NCBI GenBank assembly: GCA_007844125.1
Contig: CM017564.1
Coordinates: 24,732,263-24,796,262, forward strand
DNA from: Sinonovacula constricta
Taxonomy: Eukaryota; Mollusca; Bivalvia; Cardiida; Solecurtidae
Length of the DNA stretch: 64,000 nucleotides
Direction: 5' to 3'
Shown: piece after piece, positions 47,603 through 61,700 of the stretch
Numbering within the stretch: the first letter of the stretch is position 1
How the letters are laid out: every line of letters starts with the position of its first letter
Program-made: the position numbers and the translations under genes
The notes under the pieces: generated by a model
The model's input: only the letters and a program-made list of their open reading frames with translations
Told to the model about the DNA's origin: nothing
The model's database searches: none

Positions 47603-47720
47603 CAAATGTTGTCTATAAACACATGATGTAAAGTTGACAAAGTTACAAGTTACAAGTCCAACAAATGTTGTCTATAAACACATGATGTAAAGTTGACAAA
47701 GTTACAAGTTTCAAGTTCAA
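47603..47720. repeat. 57-bp tandem duplication
   Basis: CAAATGTTGTCTATAAACAC and the following bases are repeated once at a 57-bp offset, almost without change, indicating a recent local duplication. Confidence 0.8.
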
Positions 47721-47971
47721 CAACTACCAGTAGGTGTACAGAGGTCTATAAACTAAAGAAACGACATTCTTTATTTTAAAACCCCATTATACTCAAAATA
47801 ACAATAAATAAATAAATAAATACAACCAAGATGTACTACAATTGTAATAAAGCTAACCTTATTTGCTAACAAAATCTTGTATATTTAATGTTAAATGAAC
47901 ATTTGCTAGACAAGAAGCTGCAAAATCTGCAGGAACTGACGCTTTTAAGAAAATCTGGACGATCAGGATTT

Positions 47972-48596
47972 ACACTGTTTTCTAAGCCAGATCAATCTTT
48001 GCTTACACAGTTTTCTAAGCCAGATCAATCTTTGCTTACTAACACAGTTTTCTAAGCCAGATCAATCTTTGCTTACTAACACAGTTTTCTAAGCCAGATC
48101 AATCTTTGCTTACACAGTTTTCTAAGCCAGATCAATCTTTGCTTACTAACACAGTTTTCTAAGCCAGATCAATCTTTGCTTACCAACACAGTTTTCTAAG
48201 CCAGATCAATCTTTGCTTACTAACACAGTTTTCTAAGCCAGATCAATCTTTGCTTACTAACACAGTTTTCTAAGCCAGATCAATCTTTGCTTACTAACAC
48301 AGTTTTCTAAGCCAGATCAATCTTTGCTTACTTACACAGTTTTCTAAGCCAGATCAATCTTTGCTTACTAACACAGTTTTCTAAGCCAGATCAATCTTTA
48401 CTTACAATCACTTTTTTTCTAAGTCAGATCAATATTTGCCTACCAACACTGTTGTCTAAGCAAGATCAATCTTTGCTTGCAATCACTGTTATCTAAGCAA
48501 GATCAATCTTTGCCTACCAACACTGTTTTCTAAGCAAGATCAATCTTTGCTTACCAGCACTGTTTTCTAAGCCAGATCAATCTTTGCCTAACATGA
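47972..48596. repeat. 37-bp minisatellite 3' of NEK10
   Basis: About 16-17 head-to-tail units centred on TTTTCTAAGCCAGATCAATC with TTTGCTTACTAACACAG. Most units are 37 bp and some 33 bp (lacking CTAA). Units at the right end are more diverged (CTAAGCAAGATC). It lies 1.1-1.75 kb beyond the NEK10 stop codon, possibly within the 3' UTR. Confidence 0.9.
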
Positions 48597-49725
48597 TTAA
48601 TTGTTAAAATGTAAATGAAAATAAACAGGACATGACAAAAAGATGTGTGTTCTTGTAGTGATTAGAATGCTAAAAAAACAAACTAGAAAACATTTAAAAA
48701 ATAAAAATAAATTACACTTCAACATGATGTCATACAACCAAATAAAGTGATAGTCAAACAGATAAAGAAACAACAAGAAAAACAATTCACATAAATGTAA
48801 TTTAATTCCTTAGTCAAAGCATAGTATTCCTTATATGATATTATGCTTGTTTTGGAACATATTAATGCCATCCTAAGTAACAATATGAACACTGCTTGAA
48901 CCAATAAAACTGAATTACTATAACAGCTTTTTAGCAATACCCACTCCCTACTCCACCCAATCTACACAAAATCAATAACCCAATATATGCTGCTTAATAA
49001 TATTAACTTAATATTCATAATATTTTAAACAAATGTAAAAATGTATTGTCCCTTGATGCTTTTTTGTGTTCATTCATATTATTACGGGTACCTTTAACTA
49101 ACTAGATGTGATGCAGTTAAACTAGTTACATTTTTGGTTTTGGGGGCTTAGCCCTTTCACTCATGCATATGCTGTTTTACGCCTTTGCATGGCATACTCA
49201 ATTATCGTTAATCTTAAAATGTGCACAAATAAGAGTTTATTGGTAGATTGGCTAAATCTAGGATCTATAATTATATGCTGAAGATCACTCTTTCAAAAAT
49301 ACTTCAAACTGTTATTTTCAAAGAAAACAAAGCACAAATTTTAGTGAGACTCAAAATCCTTTGCTTTCACTATGAAGGAAAAGGATACATAGTATCAGTG
49401 AAGACTTAGCTCAGCACACACCACTTAATACTGTATCTAAGTATTTGGGTTTTACAACACAAAGACACGTAACAGGTCATACAGCGCCGATAATGTATCT
49501 TACGGATAGTCAATTGATTGCTTTAAATATCTTTTAGTGACTATAATTACTTTGTCATGGATGCCACATGCTATGAAGCATTTTAAAGGGGATAGTTACT
49601 TTATGGGAAGATTTGCATGTTGGTGTTAGGGACCCGACTATGTTGTGAATCTTAGATGGTAATTTACATATGTGGGTCAAAATATCTCCAACTTTAACCA
49701 CGTGGGTCATTTGAGCCCCTGAATA

Positions 49726-52700
49726 TTAGTTATGCTGGGAAGAAGCCAATAATCTGTTTCTCATTGAGTTTGTGCTGATTGACGCTAAAGGTGGTGTAGA
49801 CTCCCTTTTATCGCCTGGCGTCACACTATAATACCCACATTCTACCAATACTGTTTCAATCATCGACTGAAGTTGTTCATAGGTGATGGCATCATCTTGA
49901 TCAAGGTTGGTCACCCCAAGATCAAAATTTAAGGTGTTAGGTGGCTCAGCCTTTAATGTCGAACTCATCGAAGAGTCTGAATCCGAACCAGCAGATCCAA
50001 CTCTCCGATCTGGCATTGAGCCGAGATTTCGAGTTCTTTCTAACGAGTTGGTTTTCTGTCGTCGGTCTAAGGAAACCTCTCGTCTCCGTTCACTTAGATT
50101 TCCTTTCCTATCTAGAGAGTCTGTCCGAGAGTTTTCTGTCGAGCTAATACTGGAACTGGAGCCTCTGCGACTTCCCGAGCGGCTCAGGTCTGAGCCAGCA
50201 GAGTTGATTCGATCGAGAGGACCAAAGTTGAGATCTATCACTTCCCGAGAACCAGTGTTTAACTATAAAAAAGTATTGTAATTTGTTTTTGTTACTTTGC
50301 ACTGACACAATTATGGTCAAATTGGCGATGTCCAGCTAATAATTGGTGAAGAAAGACCCAAGGTCTCGGTACAACTACTAGCGCACAGCAAGTTAGCGGG
50401 AAAACCTCCCCACATAAAAGTTCTCACCTCTACTGGAACTTGAACCCATGTGGTGAGGGGCTGACCAATTCCAAGTCAGCAACTCGAACCACTCGGCCAT
50501 AGGCGCTGGTCTATGTTCTATGTTAATTGGATGAATCGAGTTTCCAGTACATAAGAGTTAAACTGGATTGTTGTTACATGAAAGTTGTTACAATATCATT
50601 ATACAATTAGAGGGTAGAATGAATTGTTTCAATATAATTATGCAAATTTTTATTAATCTATAATTTAGTCACTTTGACAGAAAAGTACCGGTAACTGCTG
50701 TGCTTTAAAACACATCGTTCCATTATAACAACAGTTAAAATGACTCCTAGATAAATTTCTACCTTGTGTAGTTCTCCTTTCAAATTAAATGATGAACTTT
50801 GGGGTCCAAACAGCGCCCTCTTGAACTTCTCAATGATCCGACGTTTTGGGTTTGGACTGAGGGTTGGGGGAAGCTGGGCGATGTAGATTATCTTGTGGAG
50901 GGTGTGCAGCATCTGTGTAATTGGATCACTAATCTGCCTCACCCTTCGATTGGAAATGGTCAAGGTTGCTGTGTTAACACTCTCTGTAATGGCAAGAAAG
51001 TTTAATTGTAAATTCTAACAATAATTACAAAACATACTACAAAAATATAGAACATTTAAAAGGGCATTATTTTCCAATATATCATGTTTAAACCGAAGAC
51101 TAACTCCCAAGTTCTAAAGTCAAACGACCAACCTTGCACTAAATTTGAGAAAGACACCTAATACAGTTTCTGAAAAATTTATTTCATGCTGACGCAATGA
51201 GACTCAACAATTATTAGTTCTATGATCTAGTAAATTAATTAAGGTATATCATAACAAATAGTGATAAAAACAAATTCCCTTCTTGTTAAGGAGATACAAA
51301 AGGAAGAAATAGTCTAATCAAGCATAATAAAATAAAGTGCCTTATTTGTATACCTTTTATAAAAAAACATTCCAGTAAATGTGTAAAAATGGGAATAGAT
51401 TCTGGTTTTGTTTGATATATCACATTATTCTGCACATTCTTTTGTTCAGGTATCCTGTTTATTTATTGGGTTTATCATTCCATTCCACCAACAGTATTTC
51501 ACTTATCTTGATATCACACCCAGTGACATTATCCTGACACCAGACCAACCAGCTGTGGAACAACTCCTTATATATGCTTGATCATTAGCAAGGGAGCTAT
51601 ACCACTACCATTTTTAATGACTTTGGTATGTTGCGGCCCGGGAACGAAACCCGGGGCCTCCTGTATTTAGAGCTGACTCTCTATCGATCGTATTACCAGG
51701 TTCGGATCAGATGTTTTGTAATTAATCGCTCAGGGCAATGACCTTGGTTACAAGACTCATGCACGTCTGATCACAACACAATACACAATTTGGCTATATA
51801 TTATGCACAACCAAAACCTATCTCAAATACTTACTTGACTTCCGAAATCTTCTTCAATTTAATCTCTACTTAAATGTTTTATTAATATTATTTAATTGTG
51901 ACATAAAATAATACATTTAATGTATGTCTAAGAACTCAAGTATTTGATTCTATTTGAAAGCTGCGTCAAGGTCTAGCTCTTTTAATTAAAGTTCAAAGTA
52001 AGGTAAATGACCTTGGCCACTGAATGACTTAACATCAATCTTTATCTTTTATAAGTAATTTTCACCAAATTATTTCTATCCTGATTGTAAAACATGTAAA
52101 AATAACAGAAACAACTATTATAAGCTTCTGTACAAAAATAAACAAAAACAACTTTGACGACTGTCTGTATAAAAAAATAAAATAAAATATATAAAAATAT
52201 GAGATAAGAAACAACAATAACAAATTAAGTTTCTGACAACTTTACATATATCAAATACAAAGAACAATGAGTTACAAACAACATTTCAGTAACAATTAAA
52301 CATTTAGACAACATTCCATATATACAAATAAAAAAAAAAAAAGTAAAAAAAAAAAGGGAAATAACTCACTTGATGACTTGGACTTCTTTCCCCTCCTGTT
52401 TGGCCCTGTTGACAGAGGTGTGCTATTAGAGCGGAAATATTTCTTTGCCTCTGCCAGGTGTCCGTTAACGATGGGCGACTCTGACATGCTCGGGGAGTGG
52501 AGATGAATCGGGGAGGGGTCACCTGACCCAAACCCAGAGTCTCGACTTGTCTTGGCTATAAACAGAAATAAAAAAAAAAATGTTGACCAAAAAAAAATGT
52601 TGACCAAAAAAAAAATGTTGACAAAAAAGAATTAAGAGTAAATGTAGTAGAGTTCATTAGAGTTAAGAGACAAAAGAGAAAAGATCTTCTAAAATAAAAT

Positions 52701-55700
52701 ACAGATTTGATTATAAGCACTTTTTAACAAAGATGTTAACTTCACAGATGGGCGACTTGATAAACTTTATTTTTTCTTTGATGGGAACATCCCACAAACA
52801 ATATTTCAGATCTCCAGAAACAGTGATTTTTGTTTACCTTAAAATAAATTGTATAATATTACACACTGTACTAGACAAAAAAGGTTACATCTATGAAATG
52901 ATCTAATAATAAATAATGTACCTTAAAATATGTCTTAAAAATGATTTTTTCTGCTTTTTAATTTAGTGATTCAAATTTATTGACTTTAAAGATAAACTAT
53001 TCAACTAGTACAAGGATAAAGCATATGACGTATTTTGACATATTGAAGATATTTCAATGAGGTGATTTTAATAAAAAACAACAACAAGACTACGTACAAG
53101 AATTTGGAATGTCAACACTGAGCTGTTGAGAATATGTGTCCCTGTGGGATACCCCACGAGGAGTTGGGGTTGGTGGAAGGTTGGCCAAGGCCCGGTTGCG
53201 CTGCGAGATCAAATGACCTCCACTGCGGGTACTCCCAGCGCTACTCTCTCGACTCTCACACTCACTGCTGGGGCAAGAGTCTTCATCGGACGTCCAGCCA
53301 GCTGGAAAAATAATTGGAATTTATTATTATTCACCTGACATTCAGCAATCCAGGAGATTGACACTATCTTGATTGATTTGTATATGCAACCCTGATATGC
53401 TGAAACCTATCAGTACTATTTGAACAAAAAAAGTTATTTTGGAAGAACCAGCTATGCATATTTTATATACTTTGACCACATAGAAAAGTCAGGAACCGCA
53501 TGGAATAACGAGAGCTGTAAATAGACATCACGCTCGATTTTTCTCACTGCTAGAGAGTATAATGAAAAATTCAAAGTAAAAAAGTGGGCATAACTGCCAA
53601 AATAAGATTAATGGTAACCTACCAATTTGAAATGGGTTCCGCTTTCGACAGTTTACAAATATCCTAAATTTGATGTATATATTTGACATTTTTTTTAGAA
53701 ATTGACTTTTATAAAATGGCTGATGTCAACATCAGTGAGCGCACCATAACAATAGCTCTACTTTTCCATTCCATTTTTAGAAAACAGAAAAAGTGAAGAA
53801 AACTTATAAAATAATATGCACTTAAGAAGATTTATGTAAAAAGATTTTTCTCCAAGAGAAAGTTACACACCCAGCTCCGAATCATCTGGACTGTTGACTG
53901 ATGGCGATGCCTGGGAGGTGTAGGCGCTGTCGTTTATCTCGTCCTGAATACCAGACGCACCTCCACTACCAGAGAGGTTGGAGAGCTTGTCGTAACGTTC
54001 CTGCGATACCAAGAACAACCTATGGTAGTTCTGCATGTTCTGGTTTGCCTCCACAAAATGTCTGAAAGGAGTAGACAAAAAGATAACACTATGGAAATAT
54101 TTGCAAAGAAGACTGTAGTACACCTATTGTCACAAAATATTACTGTGAAAGCATTTTATTTCGTGGGGCAGAAATTTCGTTGTTTTAAGAGGACCGGCAT
54201 ATTCGTGGGTACTTGATTTCGTGGATTGCCCTACCCACGAAAATGAAAAAAAATACCTTCGATTTTTGACAGATGCGAAACTGAGGCCTAACACTGAAAC
54301 ACTGAAACAGGGTCACTAAACTACGGATTAGCGAGTGACTCTGCCTATTGTCTTACGTCACGCCTGGTGATATTGATCCACGGCAGCCGGTCAATGTTTT
54401 CACAGCCGAGTCTTATCAGACAACTTATATGACACCTGTCAATTAGCGTGTCATTTAAGGGATTATATTCATAAAGATGTTAGGGGTGCGGGTTCTTTTA
54501 AGGGTCTAATTTAACGAAGTCATTGACTGTCAATTAACGCCAATTAGCGTACTATGCAAACTGACACAAAACTGACCCTTGAGTAAACATCCTACACCTA
54601 TAAAGTTTACAGTGGTCATGTATATATTACAGTATAAAATTACTTAGCATAAATCGTTTTTTTATGATTAAATGGCTTATGTTCGTAAACATGTTTTATT
54701 GTTCTATGTCAATACAATGTAAATAAAGTGTGGTGAAATCGTCTGTTTGTTTGAGCTTTATGTCCTGTTTAGTAAAATTATGTTGACATGATTTACAAGT
54801 AAATCTAGCATTCGAAAGTCTAACCGAGGGGATTTTATATCGTTGGTACTTAAATTTGTGGATTTACGTGCCCACGAATTCCACGAAATTAAATGCCCCA
54901 CGAAATAAAATGCTTTCACAGTATACAGTTTTGACAAGTTGATAAAACAATCAATATAAATTGTTTGTTGAGAACTGTCTCACAAAGAAACTTTTAATTT
55001 GAGAGGTGTCTACATAATTGCACTTAGTAATTGATTATATTTTGTTACCAAAAAATGGATAGAATAAAAAAATTTTAAATGTCTACAAGAAAAATAGCTT
55101 TTGTTATAAGAGCAGTAGTTAAAAACCCATTACAAACTAACTTTTGTGTTCGTTTGCGCTCACGATCCAGTTTCCTCTCTAATGAGACATGTGACGTCTG
55201 CAGAGCATCCATCTGACGCAGCATAATGTCAGACATCCCTGAAGCTAGCTCAACAATGTCAGGGCGCTCATCAGCACTTGGGCAGATACACCTTAAGATT
55301 GAGAAATAAATATAGGATGTGATTAAAGAAGTATATTATACAAATATCTATCACACAAATTATAGGCGCACAATATCAATATCATAAACCTTTTAGTCTT
55401 TCTTCCAATAAATTAGTGAAACTTTTCCAATTGCTGTTTTCAAAAATAGAAATTGAATTTTAAAAAAAGAAACACATGATCAATTTATATATGTGAATGG
55501 ATTCTATTAGGATGTTGATGATAGGGTGATGAACCCAACTAAACAACATATGGATTTCTGGGCACCATCAAATAATTAGGAAGCAAAAGTGACAAAATCT
55601 GAGGGGTGTTTCTAGACGACCAGGATACAATGAGAAATTAAATTGATAGTCTCCCCTGAATACTCACTAAGTGCAAGCAGCTCAATTCATTTGGATTACT

Positions 55701-58700
55701 TTATTTTTTATGCTTTACGCTTTGGAATGTATGTAGACCTTAGGACTAACCATCATGAACAAACTTCTTTTTCTTTTTTTTTTTTTTAAATACCTCTGTA
55801 AGGATTTAAATAGAGGTAAATTTAAATTCATGCAAAATATAAGAAATTTCTATGCCTATAAAGGCACCACTACCAAAAGGACAGGCAATAAAGTCCAAGA
55901 ATTCCAACTAAAAGGACCAACCTACTATTTGGATGACCTCAGATATTATCTAACAAGGGAGACAATTTTAATTTCACCAACTGTTTCCCATTCTACAGCA
56001 ATAATATGTTTACCTTGTCACTGTATCCACTAGTCTAGAAGAATACAGTCCATCAGGTATCTTCTTGTATATACCCTCCACAATCTAAAAATAGACAATT
56101 ACAAATCTCCAATTAAGCCTTTAAGTATATAGGCTTTGTTCTGATCTTTATACTTAAAAGTCTTTTCTTTAAAATAATTGAGGCTTTTAATAATGCCCTG
56201 GGAATTTATATTTATCAAGAGTTACTTTTTGTGTGACTGTCATTGCTTCCTACATATACATGTTGTGTATTTCGTATCAAACTGTTCGGCTTTTGTACCT
56301 AAAATGGGGTTGTCTTTTTGTTGTTGACATGCATGAACTTCTTAGCTCATGTTTCAGTACAAAAACATAATATTGAGTCAAATATCATTATAATCATTAG
56401 ACTGGTGTAGAAAAAGTTTAATTCATTTTTAAAGAAATATTTGCTAAAAAATGGAAGAAAAATTATCCCTCACCCATATACAGTTTTCCTTATAAAACAA
56501 TGATTGTTTTTAAGTCTTAGAGTTTCTATTTATCACACAATTCTCCTTGTTTTCCATTTAATACACCCATTACATATTTTGTTATATTACACTAGTGTAA
56601 TACAGCTTTTTGACTGATGACATCATCTACATTATATTGCAGATCGTCTCATACCACTATTTCACGAAATATTACAACTAAAAAAATTTAAAATCATACA
56701 CTGGTGACTAAAATCATGTGATACAAAGAATCTGTAAATCGTTGTCATTTAATAAAAATATTTATAAAACTGCTACAGGAAAAATGATAGTTAGCCCGCC
56801 ATAGGCTCGCTTACTATGACTTTTCCTGAACTTGTACATGACATGCTATACACAGTTAAGGCAGCACTACATCTGCTTTAAGTGGGCATCATCTCCCAAA
56901 CACTTGAAAGCATAAACGCAAACAACAAACAATAAGAAAACCAAGGAACATTGCAGAATGACTCAGGTTTGTACATACACTTTTGACTAGTGTTAACATG
57001 TTGGTGTTGAAGAAGGGTGGGTCAAGGACACACATCTGGTACAGTATGCACCCCAGGGCCCAGATATCAGCCTTCTCTCCATATGGACGCCCCTCCACCA
57101 TCTCTGGGCTGTAATAGATAACAAGGTATAATAGTTTTGTTTGTTTGTTGTAACCTCACATTGACCCAATTATGGTCATATTGGCAGCATCTAGGAGTTA
57201 ACTGGTGAAGTAAGACTTCAGACTTATGTCTAGGTAGAACTACCTGCACACTACAGGTTAGTTTGATAACCTTCCCACCTGAAAGTTCTTGCACCAACTA
57301 GGACTCGAACCCACGAGGTGATTCTAACCGCATGGCCATGTATTACACTTTTCATGTATCTAATATTTTCACAGGCATTCAAACTGAATAAATGAGTTGT
57401 ATATTTTGGGAGAGATTAAGTTCTATGGTAATAATAAAATATCAAGAAAGTTGCCCTTATCATGTGGAGCACACAAATTTAATGCATGCAAAGTGGAAGG
57501 TGTTTTTTTTTATTTAATTTTATTTTTATACATACCAACGACCAATTATGGTCAATACAGGGATGTCAAGCTATATTGATGGGGAAAACCCCCAAGACCA
57601 ATGTCTGGGTACAACAGATAGCAAACCACAGGGCAGCTAGAAAAATTTTCCCACTTTTAAGTCCCTCACCCAGAAAGGGACTCGAATTCATGCTGTAAGA
57701 ATTTAAGCCGACATAGGAGTTACAAGTTAGTGACTCTACCCCTAGGCCATGGGCACCACAAGAAGGCATTTTTAATATGAAAATAGTTTGCAAATAACAG
57801 ATTCTTTTAATTACAAAATCTTAAAAATCATTTTTTAAGAAGTTAGGCATACATACCAAGAATATAGGATAGTTCCACAAACAGAAGTCATTTTACTGGT
57901 ATCTGTCCCTTTCACTTTAGCCAAGCCAAAGTCAGCTAGAACAGAAGAAATGTTTAATTTTAGGCAAAAGTAAAAATAATAAAGATTATACTTACAATAT
58001 CTGGATGTATTTATTCATTATAAAAGTTTATAAGCTTGACGTCTTGACGTGTCTCTTAATGTCTTTGGTAATTCTACTAAAGCTCATTCCATCTAAAGAG
58101 ACTACATGTACATGAGAACCAAGGACGTGGTGGAAAGTTAAAAGGAAGTTGTTTTTATAGAAATGTCTTGGCTTACCTGAATAGCCTCTTTTACAATTTC
58201 TAGCTATAGTTGGTGTATAAACACCTCAAGTAAATATTTGGGTACATTTACCAATGCAGGAAAGCCAAGGAAGTTACACAGATTAAAATAACTTCTTAGC
58301 AGATTTGGTTTGTTTGGCCAACATTTCCAATGGGAAATAGATGTTGTCTCTATTTGCCAAGTTCTGATGTAAACAAAAAAACATTTTGTAAAATAATTCT
58401 TAATAAATGTTGACATATGTTTTTTGTTTTGAATAGACTTTTAAGAAATATCAACCATTTTTATTTTTTTAATAATAATTTTTCAAAAGATTTCCATGAA
58501 AATTACCAATAGGAAGGACAGGGGATATTTTCCCAATTTTGTCAAAAAAAATCTAACCAAAGCTGCACTTACTGATAGTAACTTTATCATTCTCTCCCAA
58601 CATGATGTTGTTCGGTGTCAGGTCTCGATGAACTATTCCTTTGTCTTTATGCAGGTATCGTAAAGCCAACACCATCTGTCGATATAAAAATAATCACTTA

Positions 58701-61700
58701 GTTTTTCACTTATTTTGTGAAAAACAAAAAAACATGACTTTCTACAAGATTATGTATTATAGGCTGACTGGCAAGACACAACAATAGATTAATAATTTAG
58801 CTACGCAGATAGTGCGATCATCTATGATGGAATGATAAAAAAGATCACTACACTTCAAATGATCCGGGTTTTGTTGCTGCTTTTTTTATTTTTTAGAAAC
58901 ATCACACAGTGATGTTTATGGTCATTACAATGTATATCAGTCCTTCCCACAATAACTCCCTCATCCTGACGGTGACTTGAACCACATGATGAGAGGCAAA
59001 TCAGTCATCAACATCACCACTAGGCCATAGCTGCCTCTAATGTACTACAAACTAACCAGTGATGTAAGAAAATTGATTAACATATTAGCTTGCAGAAGAT
59101 AAAGAGTCATGGATCATAGAAAAACACATGTCACCGAAATTCTGATGCCCGCAGACACAATGTACTTTAATATGAACTTGTTTGCTTGTTTCGTTTCATG
59201 GGTCTATCGTCCAACCAACAGTATTTTACCTAATTGCAGACAGTGTCAACTTGAAGCAGTTAAAGTGCTGCCTTCCCTGTGTATAGCATTTATATACTAT
59301 TAGCATCAAGAGGTAACATTTAAAACATTTATTTTTATATGCTTAAATAAATGTTTTGTAGGATCCCAATGAAATAATAACACTGTTAAAATGCCATTGT
59401 ATTTTACAATTAAAATCACTTTAATATGCTGAAATGTGTAAAAGAATGTGATATATATCTTTCAAAGCAAATGCAATAGATTATAACAATTCTTTTTTTT
59501 GTTATATTTTATTATAAGATTATTAGAGGAAATGATATACTTCTTTGTGCTGCATAATTTTAATTTAATGTGTTCAAATCTGAAGCCATGACACATGTAA
59601 AATTTCAGATCAAACACTTTTCTACAAGACCACTGATAAGACCAATCAAAGATCATGTCACATACAAGACCACTGATAAGACCAATCACAGATCATGTCA
59701 CATACAAGACCATTGATAAGACCAATCACAGATCATGTCACATACAAGACCAATGATAAGACCAATCACAGATCATGTCACATACAAGACCACTGATAAG
59801 ACCAATCACAGATCATGTCACATACAAGACCACTGATAAGACCAATCACAGATCATGTCACATACAAGACCACTGATAAGACCAATCACAGATCATGTCA
59901 CATACAAGACCATTGATAAGACCAATCACAGATCATGTCACATACAAAACCATTGATAAGACCAAGCACAGATCATGTCACATACAAGACCATTGATAAG
60001 ACCAATCACAGATCATGTCACATACAAGACCACTGATAAGACCAATCACAGATCATGTCACATACAAGACCACTGATAAGACCAATCACAGATCATGTCA
60101 CATACAAGACCACTGATAAGACCAATCACAGATCATGTCACATACAAGACCATTGATAAGACCAATCACAGATCATGTCACATACAAGACCATTGATAAG
60201 ACCAATCACAGATCATGTCACATACAAAACCATTGATAAGACCAAGCACAGATCATGTCACATACAAGACCACTGATAAGACCAATCACAGATCATGTCA
60301 CATACAAGACCACTGATAAGACCAATCACAGATCATGTCACATACAAGACCACTGATAAGACCAATCACAGATCATGTCACATATGTACCTGAATAAGAA
60401 TGTTCCATATCCGAGTCTCAGAGAATCTGTCTTTCTTCTCCTTCAGCGAGTTGAAATGTTCATTGAGAGGAGCGCCCTCTATTAAGTCCATCACGATAAA
60501 AAGGGTGGATGTGCCTGTGTAAAATATAAACAATATGAAGAATATGTAAGATTATGTTTATAGAAGATTAGGAAACATGTATAATTAAAAAAAAAAATGC
60601 CCCATTAAAATGGATGTCCTTTTAAATGATACATAATACCTGGATTATTTTAAATATTAAGGTTAAGCAGTCTGAGAAGTTACAAATCGGCAACTCTATC
60701 ACTACGCCAGCGGCGCACCCCAGAAAAAAAGAGTTTTGATGGATGTTTATCTGCTTGATATTGTTCGTATATTTTATAAAAAAAAAGAAGTGATTTTACA
60801 CTTATTTTCAACTATCGATCAACAAAAGATTGTGTGTGAAATAAAATAGTTTGGAATTTTTGCAAGAAACATATAAGAAGTACAAAAGCATAATTAATTA
60901 TTCTACCTTCAAGAAATGTTTTGTGATATTTTACAACGTTGGCGTGTCGAATGCCTTGTCTCATGATCTGCAGTTCGTTGATCATTTCCTCCACATTCAT
61001 GTCACGACCTGCGGTCTTGGCAAGAGCTGGATTTGTCAGGTCAATCTGTTAGGGAAAATAACATACATATATATGTTAACTCTCCTGCTATTGGGAGGGA
61101 GACTCCCTCTTTCAAGGTTCAAAATTATTTGAAAATGAGAGATGTTTTCACATTTTAAGAAATCTCCCAACTTGGAAACAGATAACTTCCTTTCTTTGTT
61201 TATATGAAAATAACAAATCTCTCACTTTGCAAGTGAAAATCTCCCACTTTGGCCTCAGAAAAAGTTCACATGTATGCATACATATAAATGCAAATGTAAA
61301 TAAAATATTACCTCAAATATCTAAAACACGTGGATGGGAAATATTTAACAAATGATGCAAAGGACTGATGGCGACATGCAAGTTTATAAATGGATCAGTC
61401 TGACTAAGCAAGGCTTGAGGATAAAAACAAAGATTTTTATAATTTCTTAGCTGATGCAATGTCTACTGCCCAATCTGTGACTGAATTTCGATAATTGTAC
61501 AAAAGGTATTATAATTAACTAAATTGTTTATAAAAGCCTAGTAAAAAGTATTGTTTCATTTCAATACTGTTTTTAACATTATCTACATTGTATTAATAGA
61601 ATTAAATACAAATCTTACCTCTTTGAGGGCAAGAAAAGACTGACCACCCCTCTTCTTGACTTTATATACACTTCCAAATGCGCCTCGTCCTAAATGTTCA

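Noticed and set aside
47972..48596. CRISPR-like array
   Set aside because: Units are contiguous with no unique spacers and the DNA is eukaryotic; it is a minisatellite.
49907..50281. 124-codon plus-strand ORF
   Set aside because: Antisense shadow of the Ser/Arg-rich last exon of NEK10.
59621..60380. Possible repeated protein-coding domain
   Set aside because: The unit is 40 bp, not a multiple of three, and the array lies wholly within a NEK10 intron.
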